DNA from: Rhizobium sp. Leaf453
GTDB taxonomy: Bacteria > Pseudomonadota > Alphaproteobacteria > Rhizobiales > Rhizobiaceae
DNA: 64,000 nucleotides
Assembly: GCF_001425605.1 (NCBI RefSeq)
Contig: NZ_LMRG01000006.1
Location: 245,209-309,208 of the forward strand
Reading direction: 5' to 3'
The notes beneath the pieces were generated by a model, which saw only the letters and a list, made by a program, of their open reading frames with translations, was not told the DNA's origin and ran no database searches. Positions 40,866 to 48,833 of this stretch are shown in pieces. The translations under genes and the position numbers were made by a program. The first letter of the stretch is position 1. Each line of letters begins with the position of its first letter.

Positions 40866-43800
40866 ATGGTCTTCGAAGTATCCCCCGACTTCATCAAGAC
40901 GCTCGACAGCGTTATGCTGGTGAGGCTGATGAAACGCCTCATGCTGGCGGAGTGCCGGCTGACGGATATTCCGCTTCGCGCCGCATCGGTGCCGTTGCAG
41001 GTCACTGTTCCGGACGGCGGCGAGGATGGCCGCGTTGAATGGACGGGCGGCGTCGGCTCGACTGCCTATTTCCCCCACCGGCTAACGTTGTTCCAGTCGA
41101 AGGCGCAAGATCTGACCGAGGGGCGAATCCGCGGCGAGATTTTGAAGAAAGCTAAGGGTGGCAAGACCACAACCAACGACGCAGTTCTGCAAGTTCTCTC
41201 AGGCGGCGGTGCCTATGTCGTCTTCTGTTCCCATCCGATGATCCAGAAGAAAAGGGATAAGCTGGTTGCGGCGATCCGAAAAGCCATCACGGACGGCGGA
41301 GACGATCCGAATAAAGCGGCTGCCATCGAGATTTACGACGCTAACCGGATAGCAGATTGGGTTTTCACCCACCCCGCGGTGGCATTGTGGCTGGCCTCCT
41401 ATCAGCGTGGCCGTTCGGTGGGCGGATTTCAATCGCATGAGGGCTGGGGCAAATCGGCGGGCATTCACGATGTGCCATGGGTGCCGTCCGATACACCGCG
41501 CTATGTCCCGGTAAACCGGAACATCGAAGAGGCTGAGCGCAAGGACGGTCGGATCAACGCCTGGAGTTTCAATCAGTGCGTTCAAGCTTGTCTTGGTGGA
41601 TTGGAGGACAAGGACCGCATCATCCGGGTTGTTGGCCCGTCAGGCTTCGGAAAATCCCGTCTTGTCTATCAGATGCTTACGGATGGAGCGGCAGTTGATA
41701 CTCAGGTGGCAACTCGCTCCGTCATCTATGCCGATTATTCCCTCGTTGAGGAAGAAGTCCTCAGGCTGGCGCTTGAAATCGCCGATTCAGGATCGAACGT
41801 CATACTGGTCGTCGACGATTGTCCCGATGACGTTCACCGCAAGCTCGCGGATTCCGCAGGCCGAGCGGGTTCGCAACTCAGACTGATCACGATCAACGTC
41901 GAGACGAAATTCACAAACGCGAAGGGGACAATCACGCTTCGCCTGGAGCGCGCTGACGACGCCAATATTGAAGCGATCGCAAAGAGCGCCGCTCCGGCGC
42001 TTCGAGATGCGGATTCCCGGTTTATTGCCGAACTGGCGAACGGCTTTCCACAAATGGCGGTTCTGGGTGCGCAGCAGGGCGATGGGCGCGACATTATCAA
42101 CTCGGCCGAGCAGGTTCTCGACCGGGTAATCTGGGGCGGCAGGACGCCAAATGACGAAGCGCAAAAGGCGCTGGAGACATTGAGCCTGTTTGAATGGGTC
42201 GGTTTCAAAGGCCAGGCTTCCGCTGAAGCAGCGTTCGTGGCGGAGAAGCTTGCCAGCATGCCGCCCGCGCAATTCACCGATCTCATACTGGGCTTTCATG
42301 CGCGCGGGATCATCGACGTCCGCGGCAGCTTCTTCCAGGTGCTTCCCGTGCCGCTCGCGGCGCGGCTCGGCGAGAGCCGGTTGGGCCGCCTGTCGCCTGA
42401 AGCGCTTATCTCATTCTTTTCAGATGCACCCGAAGAACTGAAATCGAGCCTGTTGCGCCGCATGCGGTGGCTTGACAATTCGCCGACAGCAAAGGCCTTT
42501 GCGCGAGCGCTGCTGGCTCCTGAGTGTCTCGGAAACCTTGCTGCCCTCAACACCGAGTTTGGCGCCAAGTGCTTTGATCGGCTCATTCACGTCGATCCCG
42601 ATCGGGCGGCGGAGACGATTCACCGTGTGCTGTCGCCGCTGACCAATGACGAACTCAAGGCGATCCGCGTTGGGCGCAGCTACCTCATTTGGGCATTGGA
42701 GAAACTGGCCTTCCGCGCGCAAAGCTTTACCCGCGCCGCCACGTTGCTGCGGCGTCTGGCGGCGAGTGAAACGGATGACGGCTATAACAACGGCGCTAGC
42801 GGCCACTTCAAGCAGTTGTATCAACTATACCTTTCCGGCACGGAAGCTGATCCCGCCACCCGCCTGCTGGTTCTTGAGGAGGGAATGCGCTCGCCGGATG
42901 CGGCGGAGCACCGGCTTTGCGTCGGCGCGCTCGAAAGCATGCTGACGACATCCCACTTTTCCAGAAGTGGGAGTTCCGATGAGATCGGCAGTTCGCAGCG
43001 CCTGGAGGATTGGCTTCCGAAGACCTATAGCGAGCTGTGGGATTTTCATCGCGCCGGCCTTTCCCGGCTCACTGACTTTGTGGTGTCGGACGGACCATAT
43101 TCCGGCCAGGCCAAGAAAGGGATTGCGCGTCATCTGCGTGGGCTGCTCAGTTCAATTCCATTCGAAGACGCGCGCGCGGCCGTCATGAGAATCGTTGCGC
43201 ACGCAGGAGTCTGGGCGGATGCCATCGAGGCGGTCACAAGCTGGCTGTATTTTGACGCGCGGAAGAACGAATCGGATCAAGTCTCGAAGGTGCGCACGCT
43301 GTTCGATGAACTGGTGCCGGACGATCCGGTCGAGCGGGTTGTGGTTTACACACATGGCTGGCCTGCCGATCTGCATGATCCCGACTCCCGGTACGACCGC
43401 TCGCCGGGGGTGAAGCACGATTTCGAGTATTCGGCCCGCGAAGCTGCGAAGCTAGCTCCGGTTATCGCCCAGGACAGCAAAATGCTCGACCGGACGCTCG
43501 ACGCGCTGTGCAGTGGCGATGGCAAGAATGTCTTTGGTTTTGCGCGCGAACTGGCCAGGTCGAGCAGCGATCCGGTGGCCGCGTTCAAGCGGGCAGTCGA
43601 ATATCTGGACAACAAGCCGGCGCAAGCAAACCGGCAATTATTCGGCGGACTGATTGCCGGCACCGACGACCGGGACAGCGAAGCGGCGCGCGAATGCGTG
43701 CGCCTGGCCCTCCAGACGCCTAAGCTCAGTGATTACGCGATCTCCATGATTGGTTCCGGCAAGCTCCAGCCAGCAGATCTAGCCATGGTGATTTCCCTTC

Positions 43801-44732
43801 TGGAAAGTGGGGACGTTGAGCCGTGGCAATCCGTGACACTGTCCTATGGTCAACGTCTCAACCATCTCTCGGCTGACGATCTTCAGCCGCTGCTTGATGC
43901 TCTTACGCGTATGGGCGCGCCCGGCCTCTGGGCCGCGATCGAGATCGTGTTCATGTATCTGTACGATGGGCGGTCGCCCACACGCACACTCATTCGAACG
44001 GTGAAATCGATTCTTCTTTCTCGCGACCTGTTCGGTGGCGTTAATCGGGGGACGATGGACGGGCACTATTTCCATGAATCCGTATCGTGGCTCGCTAAAC
44101 ATAACGCCGCCGATGACAAGTTCGCATGCGCGATGACCAAACAACTTGTGCGCCTTGCAAGGTTCGCGGACAGCGACATCTTCTTCGCACTCGACGATCC
44201 GGCACGCGCGATCCTTCAAAATCTGATCAAAAGCCATCCGCGGGAAGTCTGGGGCGAACTGAGCAGGGAATTTGACGGTACGGACCCGATGCGTCGTCAT
44301 CGGCTGGGCCGGCTCCTGCAACAAGATCGGGAAGACTGGCTCGGCGCCGGCATGCTATTTGAACTCCCACGTGAGCTTTACATCGACTGGATTCGCGCCG
44401 AACCTTCGGCGCGAGCAGCGCTAGCAGTGTCGTGGCTTCCGGTTGCCATAGAGCAGCGCGACGGATCGCTGGCATGGCATCCGGCAATGGCTGCCTTCGT
44501 TGAGGAATTCGGTGACCAGCCGAACGTTCTCCGCGCTCTGTCAGATCGCCTTCGTCCCAGCACATGGTCAGGGTCACTCGCGGGATACCTGGAGCCTCTT
44601 GTACCGCTTGTGTCCGGCTGGCTCGCGCATTCCTCGCCTGCCGTACGCGCGTGGGCCGCTGCTGCGCTCGATGGTCTGCGCCGCCGGATCGATTACGAGC
44701 GAGAGGACGACGAAGATCCGTACCGCCCATAA
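40866..44732 (+). CDS. Nuclease-STAND NTPase, probable anti-phage defence protein (Avs-like)
   Basis: A 1288-residue protein in three parts. Residues about 20-180 read as a PD-(D/E)xK nuclease: GGEDGRVEW (Asp54/Glu58) and LFQSKA (Gln77-x-Lys79), then a beta strand (GAYVVFCSH). Residues about 230-480 form a STAND-type NTPase with Walker A GPSGFGKS (257-264) and Walker B VILVVDD (312-318). The remaining 800 residues are helical repeat-like (for example VEWTG-independent stretches LLRRMRWLDNSPTAKAFARA and WAAIEIVFMYLYDG) and would be the sensor. This order is that of Avs/AVAST-type defence proteins, which sense phage proteins and then cut DNA. Single gene, no lesions. The exact family needs a profile search. 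Confidence 0.8.
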   Translation: MVFEVSPDFIKTLDSVMLVRLMKRLMLAECRLTDIPLRAASVPLQVTVPDGGEDGRVEWTGGVGSTAYFPHRLTLFQSKAQDLTEGRIRGEILKKAKGGKTTTNDAVLQVLSGGGAYVVFCSHPMIQKKRDKLVAAIRKAITDGGDDPNKAAAIEIYDANRIADWVFTHPAVALWLASYQRGRSVGGFQSHEGWGKSAGIHDVPWVPSDTPRYVPVNRNIEEAERKDGRINAWSFNQCVQACLGGLEDKDRIIRVVGPSGFGKSRLVYQMLTDGAAVDTQVATRSVIYADYSLVEEEVLRLALEIADSGSNVILVVDDCPDDVHRKLADSAGRAGSQLRLITINVETKFTNAKGTITLRLERADDANIEAIAKSAAPALRDADSRFIAELANGFPQMAVLGAQQGDGRDIINSAEQVLDRVIWGGRTPNDEAQKALETLSLFEWVGFKGQASAEAAFVAEKLASMPPAQFTDLILGFHARGIIDVRGSFFQVLPVPLAARLGESRLGRLSPEALISFFSDAPEELKSSLLRRMRWLDNSPTAKAFARALLAPECLGNLAALNTEFGAKCFDRLIHVDPDRAAETIHRVLSPLTNDELKAIRVGRSYLIWALEKLAFRAQSFTRAATLLRRLAASETDDGYNNGASGHFKQLYQLYLSGTEADPATRLLVLEEGMRSPDAAEHRLCVGALESMLTTSHFSRSGSSDEIGSSQRLEDWLPKTYSELWDFHRAGLSRLTDFVVSDGPYSGQAKKGIARHLRGLLSSIPFEDARAAVMRIVAHAGVWADAIEAVTSWLYFDARKNESDQVSKVRTLFDELVPDDPVERVVVYTHGWPADLHDPDSRYDRSPGVKHDFEYSAREAAKLAPVIAQDSKMLDRTLDALCSGDGKNVFGFARELARSSSDPVAAFKRAVEYLDNKPAQANRQLFGGLIAGTDDRDSEAARECVRLALQTPKLSDYAISMIGSGKLQPADLAMVISLLESGDVEPWQSVTLSYGQRLNHLSADDLQPLLDALTRMGAPGLWAAIEIVFMYLYDGRSPTRTLIRTVKSILLSRDLFGGVNRGTMDGHYFHESVSWLAKHNAADDKFACAMTKQLVRLARFADSDIFFALDDPARAILQNLIKSHPREVWGELSREFDGTDPMRRHRLGRLLQQDREDWLGAGMLFELPRELYIDWIRAEPSARAALAVSWLPVAIEQRDGSLAWHPAMAAFVEEFGDQPNVLRALSDRLRPSTWSGSLAGYLEPLVPLVSGWLAHSSPAVRAWAAAALDGLRRRIDYEREDDEDPYRP

Positions 44733-44867
44733 ATCAGTGGGAAGAGTGAGTGACATAATGCAATGCGACCTGGCATCAGGAGATCAGCATAGCGTCTGAA
44801 TGCAGGCTTTTCACCTTCGGGCGGGATGGCCGCTCACGGCAGACGGGCAAACGCGTGATAACCCGCA

Positions 44868-45569
44868 ATGTCTGCTTCCAACCGGAAATCATTTCCGTTA
44901 CTGGGCCGGTTGCGGACTGTTTTGCTACAACCAAAAGACAGTGCCAAAGCCGAGGCGATGGTGTGCGCCAGTGAAGCGGTTGTAGGATACGAGAGAGCGA
45001 TGTCAGCAGACGAAATGAATAGGTTGATCCGACGAGGACTGGGCGCCATCGTCGCTATGGATGTGATCGACGGCAAGTTGGACGAGGAATTCGAGGTGTC
45101 TCGAGCAATTGAAATCACCGAGCGGGCCAAGTGGAGCAAGGGTCGCGTTGCGCCTCCGGCTGATCTAACGGCGCAGTGGGATCTGGATCCGGCACGTTTC
45201 TATCTAGCCTACGATGGCAACGACCCTGATTGGCATCCGGGAGTCCAGTTCGCATTGATCGAAGCCGACGTGGCCGATGTCCATGGAAAGCTGACGTACC
45301 ACTCTAGCCGTGACAAGGATCCATGGCACAGACAGTATAGGCGTGGGAGTGAGGGAACCGCTTTTCGCTGGTTTAAGGGGCTGCCTGTGACTCCTCCGCT
45401 GATCAACCGCGTTGGCGATCAGATCGGTATCCAGGGCGGCAATCACAGGTACCACCTCGCGCACTACTACGAGACCGACAGGATGCCCTTCTTGGTGCTG
45501 AACGAAGATCTGGCTGCTGTGTTTGACCTTCTGCCGACCGCCGTCGTCAGGACTGAACCAGCCGCCTGA
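44868..45569 (+). CDS. ParB/sulfiredoxin-fold-like protein
   Basis: A protein of up to 233 residues; ATGs at 44958 and 45000 are alternative starts. The C-terminal part has the pattern of the ParB/Srx fold: PPLINRVGDQIGIQGGNHRY followed by HLAHYYETDRMPFLVL, equivalent to the GGN/HR(Y) nucleotide-binding motif of ParB N-domains. The N-terminal part has an Ala/Arg-rich helix. Proteins with this fold act as CTPases, nucleases or DNA-modification partners. It lies between the STAND gene and the DUF3800 gene, in the same direction, so it may belong to the same defence-like cargo. Confidence 0.55.
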   Translation: MSASNRKSFPLLGRLRTVLLQPKDSAKAEAMVCASEAVVGYERAMSADEMNRLIRRGLGAIVAMDVIDGKLDEEFEVSRAIEITERAKWSKGRVAPPADLTAQWDLDPARFYLAYDGNDPDWHPGVQFALIEADVADVHGKLTYHSSRDKDPWHRQYRRGSEGTAFRWFKGLPVTPPLINRVGDQIGIQGGNHRYHLAHYYETDRMPFLVLNEDLAAVFDLLPTAVVRTEPAA

Positions 45570-45736
45570 CTGCCGCCAGCATCTAGCGACATTCCTTACC
45601 GACCGCCGCAAGCTTGACCAGGTACTGAGCGACATAAAGGTGGATGATGAAATGGTAGTGAGCAAAATTCATGTATTCGCGGGCATCAGTAGTCGAGTAG
45701 AACGTTTCCGATCGACTGCTGCCACGAGAGATTGCC

Positions 45737-46558
45737 TTGCCTGTCACCTTGAACCTCTACCTCGATGATTCCGGAACTAGACATCCCACCCACAAGGTCG
45801 GGAAGAAAGCGGCGCACGGGTACGACTGGTTCGCACTCGGTGGCATCCTGGTTCGAAGTGACGAAGAGGACAACGCCCGAGACCTTCACGCAAAGTTCTG
45901 TGAGAAATGGGAAATCACGGCGCCCTTGCACTCGTCGGAAATCAGATCGCAGAACGAGAACTTCGATTTCCTGCGGGGCTGGGAGACGGACAAGCTGGGA
46001 GCATTCTACGAGGAACTTTACATTTTGATGCGAGAGGCGCCCGTGGTCGGTATCGCGTGCACTGTCGACCGTCCCGGATACTGTGGACGATACCTCGAGC
46101 AGTACAAGCAGAATCCTTGGATGCTCTGCAAAACCGCATTCACTGTCGTCGTCGAACGCGCCGCGAAATACGCTATCGCCGAGGGCATGAAGCTGCGCGT
46201 GCATCCTGAGCGCTGCAACAAGGCTGAAGATGCGAACCTGGAGGGCTACTACAAGGCTCTAAAGGCGGAGGGAATGCCGTTCGCTAAGGACAATTCCGAT
46301 AAGTACGGCCCCTTGACCTCCAAGCAGTTGGCCCAGACGCTCTACGAGTTCAAGACCAAGCAGAAGACTTCGCCGATGGCGCAACTGGCGGATCTGTATC
46401 TATGGCCGATCTGCATGGGCGGCTATCATGCCAGCAATCGTCCTTACCAGCGCCTGACCGACGACGGAAAGCTGATTGACTGCCGTATCAAGGAAGACGA
46501 GCGGCCGATGCTCGGATCCAAATATAGCTGCTTTGAGAATGTCGAACGGAAGGCCTAA
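45737..46558 (+). CDS. DUF3800 protein (RNase H-like fold predicted)
   Basis: The 273-residue protein matches DUF3800: the first strand NLYLDDSGTR with two Asp (10 and 11), WFALGGILVRSDE, LHSSEIRSQNENFDFLRGWE, and the late TSPMAQLADLYLWPICMGGY, whose conserved Asp completes an acidic site of the kind seen in RNase H-fold nucleases. DUF3800 proteins are frequent in phage, defence and mobile regions, but their reaction is not established. Start is probably TTG at 45737 (ribosome site GAGAG upstream). A terminator follows 6 bases after the stop. Confidence 0.85.
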   Translation: MPVTLNLYLDDSGTRHPTHKVGKKAAHGYDWFALGGILVRSDEEDNARDLHAKFCEKWEITAPLHSSEIRSQNENFDFLRGWETDKLGAFYEELYILMREAPVVGIACTVDRPGYCGRYLEQYKQNPWMLCKTAFTVVVERAAKYAIAEGMKLRVHPERCNKAEDANLEGYYKALKAEGMPFAKDNSDKYGPLTSKQLAQTLYEFKTKQKTSPMAQLADLYLWPICMGGYHASNRPYQRLTDDGKLIDCRIKEDERPMLGSKYSCFENVERKA

Positions 46559-46564
46559 AACTCA

Positions 46565-46595
46565 AAAAGCCTCCGACGTTTCCATCGAGGCTTTT
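46565..46595 (+). terminator. Intrinsic terminator after the DUF3800 gene
   Basis: AAAAGCCTC and GAGGCTTTT pair around a 13-base loop, beginning 6 bases after the stop codon and ending in a T-run, the usual structure of a rho-independent terminator. Confidence 0.8.
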
Positions 46596-47288
46596 GGGCG
46601 ACCGCAAAGGCGATCTCGTGGGCCAGGCCCGACCAAATAACTATCGTACCCCATGATTTGTTGCAAGGAATTTTTCGTTAAACCGAATTAATCTGACGGC
46701 CGTACGAACGCAACATTCGTCGAAATCATGTACGAACTGGCATCGCTAGTTCTCTCGTAACCTATCACCAAGCCGCTGTTGTTGTCGACATCCCACCGCG
46801 CGATGACGTCCACCGGCACCGTCCGCGCGGCTGCCGCCTTCGTCGATGAGACGCTCGATCCCCACCGCCTTGCCCACAGCAGGCTGCGATGTTGATGGTT
46901 AGCGGGCATTCGCTCTCGTGTCTTATATTAGTATTCTGACGAGAAGTATAAGATATGATCACAAGCCAACTACGGATGACGCGCCAGCTAACATATAGCT
47001 GCATTCTTAGGCCGATTTCATGTCAGCTTCTAGGTACTTTCGGATACGGCGAGAACGGCAGAAATGAAGGCGCGAAGCGGAAATAATCTCCGCGTCGGGG
47101 CCGAAAGCAGTCCGACAGCTATAGGAGCCGGCTGGCGAAGAGCGGACATTTCGACGCGGATCGACACTCACGATCGGAGGAAGTCGTCGTGACCCTTACG
47201 TCTACGACATTCCCGAAGAACTGCGTGTCATGACACTTCCTGATTTCGACGCGCCCGTCTAGGAAGAGACCAGCAACGGGGGAGCGTC
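46596..47288. other. Gap with a minus-strand gene tail and a partial repeat
   Basis: A short minus-strand frame ending at 46688 reads VDVIARWDVDNNSGLVIGYE and ISTNVAFVRPSD, which looks like the end of a real protein whose front is gone. Around 47067-47100 a degraded copy of the 65-bp repeat is present (GGCGCGAAGCGGAAATAATC). Nothing else is supported. Confidence 0.4.
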
Positions 47289-47816
47289 ATGGAAGATTGG
47301 ACAACGAAGGAAATTGTCGGCACCATCATTGCCACCGGCTTGGTGTCGGCAATCTTCACGACGGCAATGGGGTGGATCGGCAGTGCATTTTCGTCGTGGC
47401 TCAAGACAAGGCAGGAGCGTTCCTATCTAGCAAGCCGTGTCGCCGCCGCACTCGAGAACTACGCGGCACAATGCTCGTCGCTCTGGGGCGACGTGAGCAG
47501 TGAATACGATCGGTACCAAGAAGTCTCGTCATTGGCTCTGCCGCGTCCGCCACAGTTTCCCGCAGACGCGGACTGGCGGTGCATGGAGGTCGGATTGGCC
47601 TACAAGGTGCTCACGTTCCTGAATGACATCGATGCCGAGGACAGGTATGCGAACCACGCCCGGCACTTTGAAAACAACCCGTTTCAGGTGGCATCTGGAG
47701 CCCGCGACAGCGGCGAACGGGCACTGGCACTCGCCGCCGAAGTCCGGAGGTCCATCGGCCTGAAGATTGATCAGGACCATGAGGCGGCGCTGGCCAAACT
47801 TTTCCCGAAGAAGTGA
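47289..47816 (+). CDS. Unknown membrane-anchored protein (175 residues)
   Basis: One N-terminal membrane helix (EIVGTIIATGLVSAIFTTAM) is followed by a soluble helical domain of about 130 residues with Trp and Asp clusters (AQCSSLWGDVSSEYDRYQEV, LAYKVLTFLNDIDAEDRYAN). ATG at 47289 follows CGGGGGAGCGTC, a good ribosome site. No family recognised. It is the last gene before the second 65-bp repeat, so it travels with the cargo. Its one-helix design fits an envelope anchor or a membrane effector; this is only a guess. Confidence 0.75.
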   Translation: MEDWTTKEIVGTIIATGLVSAIFTTAMGWIGSAFSSWLKTRQERSYLASRVAAALENYAAQCSSLWGDVSSEYDRYQEVSSLALPRPPQFPADADWRCMEVGLAYKVLTFLNDIDAEDRYANHARHFENNPFQVASGARDSGERALALAAEVRRSIGLKIDQDHEAALAKLFPKK

Positions 47817-47945
47817 GCGCCGCAGCTCATCTGCCAACAACTGACCCAAAGCGGGTGCCGGCCCGAGCCACGTCTGGGAGCCCCAAAAATTGCCCGATTA
47901 CAGTCTGCTTTCGGGGAGGTCGCCAAAGGAGCTGAACGGCTGACT

Positions 47946-48010
47946 TGAGGGCGCGAAGCGGACATGATTTCCGCTCTCACCTGCTGACAAGTACGGGGCC
48001 GTAAGCGGAC
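47946..48010 (+). repeat. 65-bp direct repeat, copy 2
   Basis: Same orientation and about 92 percent identical to 40551-40615 (60 of 65 positions). Sequence outside the repeats differs, so this is a discrete dispersed element or the duplicated border of the cargo, rather than a larger duplication. Confidence 0.8.
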
Positions 48011-48096
48011 CGTCCCTTCTTGAAAGCAGGGAATAATATAGCTGACATAGAGTATCGGCGCCCTCCATGACCGCCTCCGTCCCTCATTCCCGTCGC

Positions 48097-48240
48097 TCAC
48101 CGTGGCAGGCTGGCCGCGATCACGCCGCTGTCGATGAGGAGATCGCTGCTGGTGATAAGGTGGCCGTCCGGTCCCAACAGGATTCCCGCGGCGTTCGCGA
48201 TCTTAGACGAAGAGCAGGCGACCGACCTCGCCCTGACATC
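48097..48240 (-). pseudogene. Short-chain dehydrogenase remnant (C-terminal end)
   Basis: On the minus strand the last 40 or so codons read ANAAGILLGPDGHLITSSDL followed by LIDSGVIAA, the well-known C-terminal end of SDR enzymes (ITGSDLLIDGGVTA type). Further upstream the frame is broken and the rest of the enzyme is missing. The remainder of 47817-48414 holds only the repeat. Confidence 0.6.
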
Positions 48241-48414
48241 GATCGCGACAAAAGTCGTGAACCAAACCGCCGAAAAGGCAGCGTAAAGAATCCGTCCGGC
48301 CCGCTTCGGCTGGCCGGATTTCTATCCTTTCGCTTACTGCGCGACCGGATCGAGGTCCAGTCCAGGTCGGCAAAGCGGTCATCACCTCTCTAAACCTTAA
48401 CGGGCTTAGACCCA

Positions 48415-48489
48415 ATGGTTGATTTCCAGGACATCAGAATAGTCGAACTCGACGATGCCGCATCGGACCTGCCGAAAGCGGTCCGTTGA
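48415..48489 (+). CDS. 24-residue mini-ORF coupled to the next gene
   Basis: A tiny frame encodes MVDFQDIRIVELDDAASDLP and four further residues. Its stop overlaps the next start as TGATG, a translational-coupling arrangement. It may be a leader peptide or the tail of a decayed gene. Confidence 0.3.
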   Translation: MVDFQDIRIVELDDAASDLPKAVR

Positions 48490-48809
48490 TGGACATGGTT
48501 CTGAAGCTTTCCGACAATGTTCCCGTCGACTGGGAGAAGTTCACGGAGACGTGGGGCCAAGGCGCGCTTGCGATGAGGCGACAAGCAGTTGTCCAAGGAG
48601 ATACGCTGACCTCCACGTGCATGGTATATGAGCTTCAGGATCAGATTGACGAGTTGAACGACGTTATATCCGCGACCAACGATACCTATCGGCTACTCGT
48701 CACTGAGGCGACGGCACGGCAGGATGCCGAACTCAGAGACTTGAAGGCCAATCTACGGTATGACGAACTGTCGGTAAACGCATGGCGTGGCTCGTTGAGG
48801 AATGCATAG
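48489..48809 (+). CDS. Unknown 106-residue protein
   Basis: ATG at 48489 directly overlaps the stop of the mini-ORF. The protein is acidic and mostly helical, with a probable coiled coil in the second half (LQDQIDELNDVISATNDTYR, TARQDAELRDLKANLR). No family is recognised. It runs in the same direction as the AI-2E-family transporter that begins 24 bases downstream, so it may be part of its operon. Confidence 0.5.
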   Translation: MDMVLKLSDNVPVDWEKFTETWGQGALAMRRQAVVQGDTLTSTCMVYELQDQIDELNDVISATNDTYRLLVTEATARQDAELRDLKANLRYDELSVNAWRGSLRNA

Positions 48810-48833
48810 CTCTTCCTTGGTTAGGGGTTCTTG

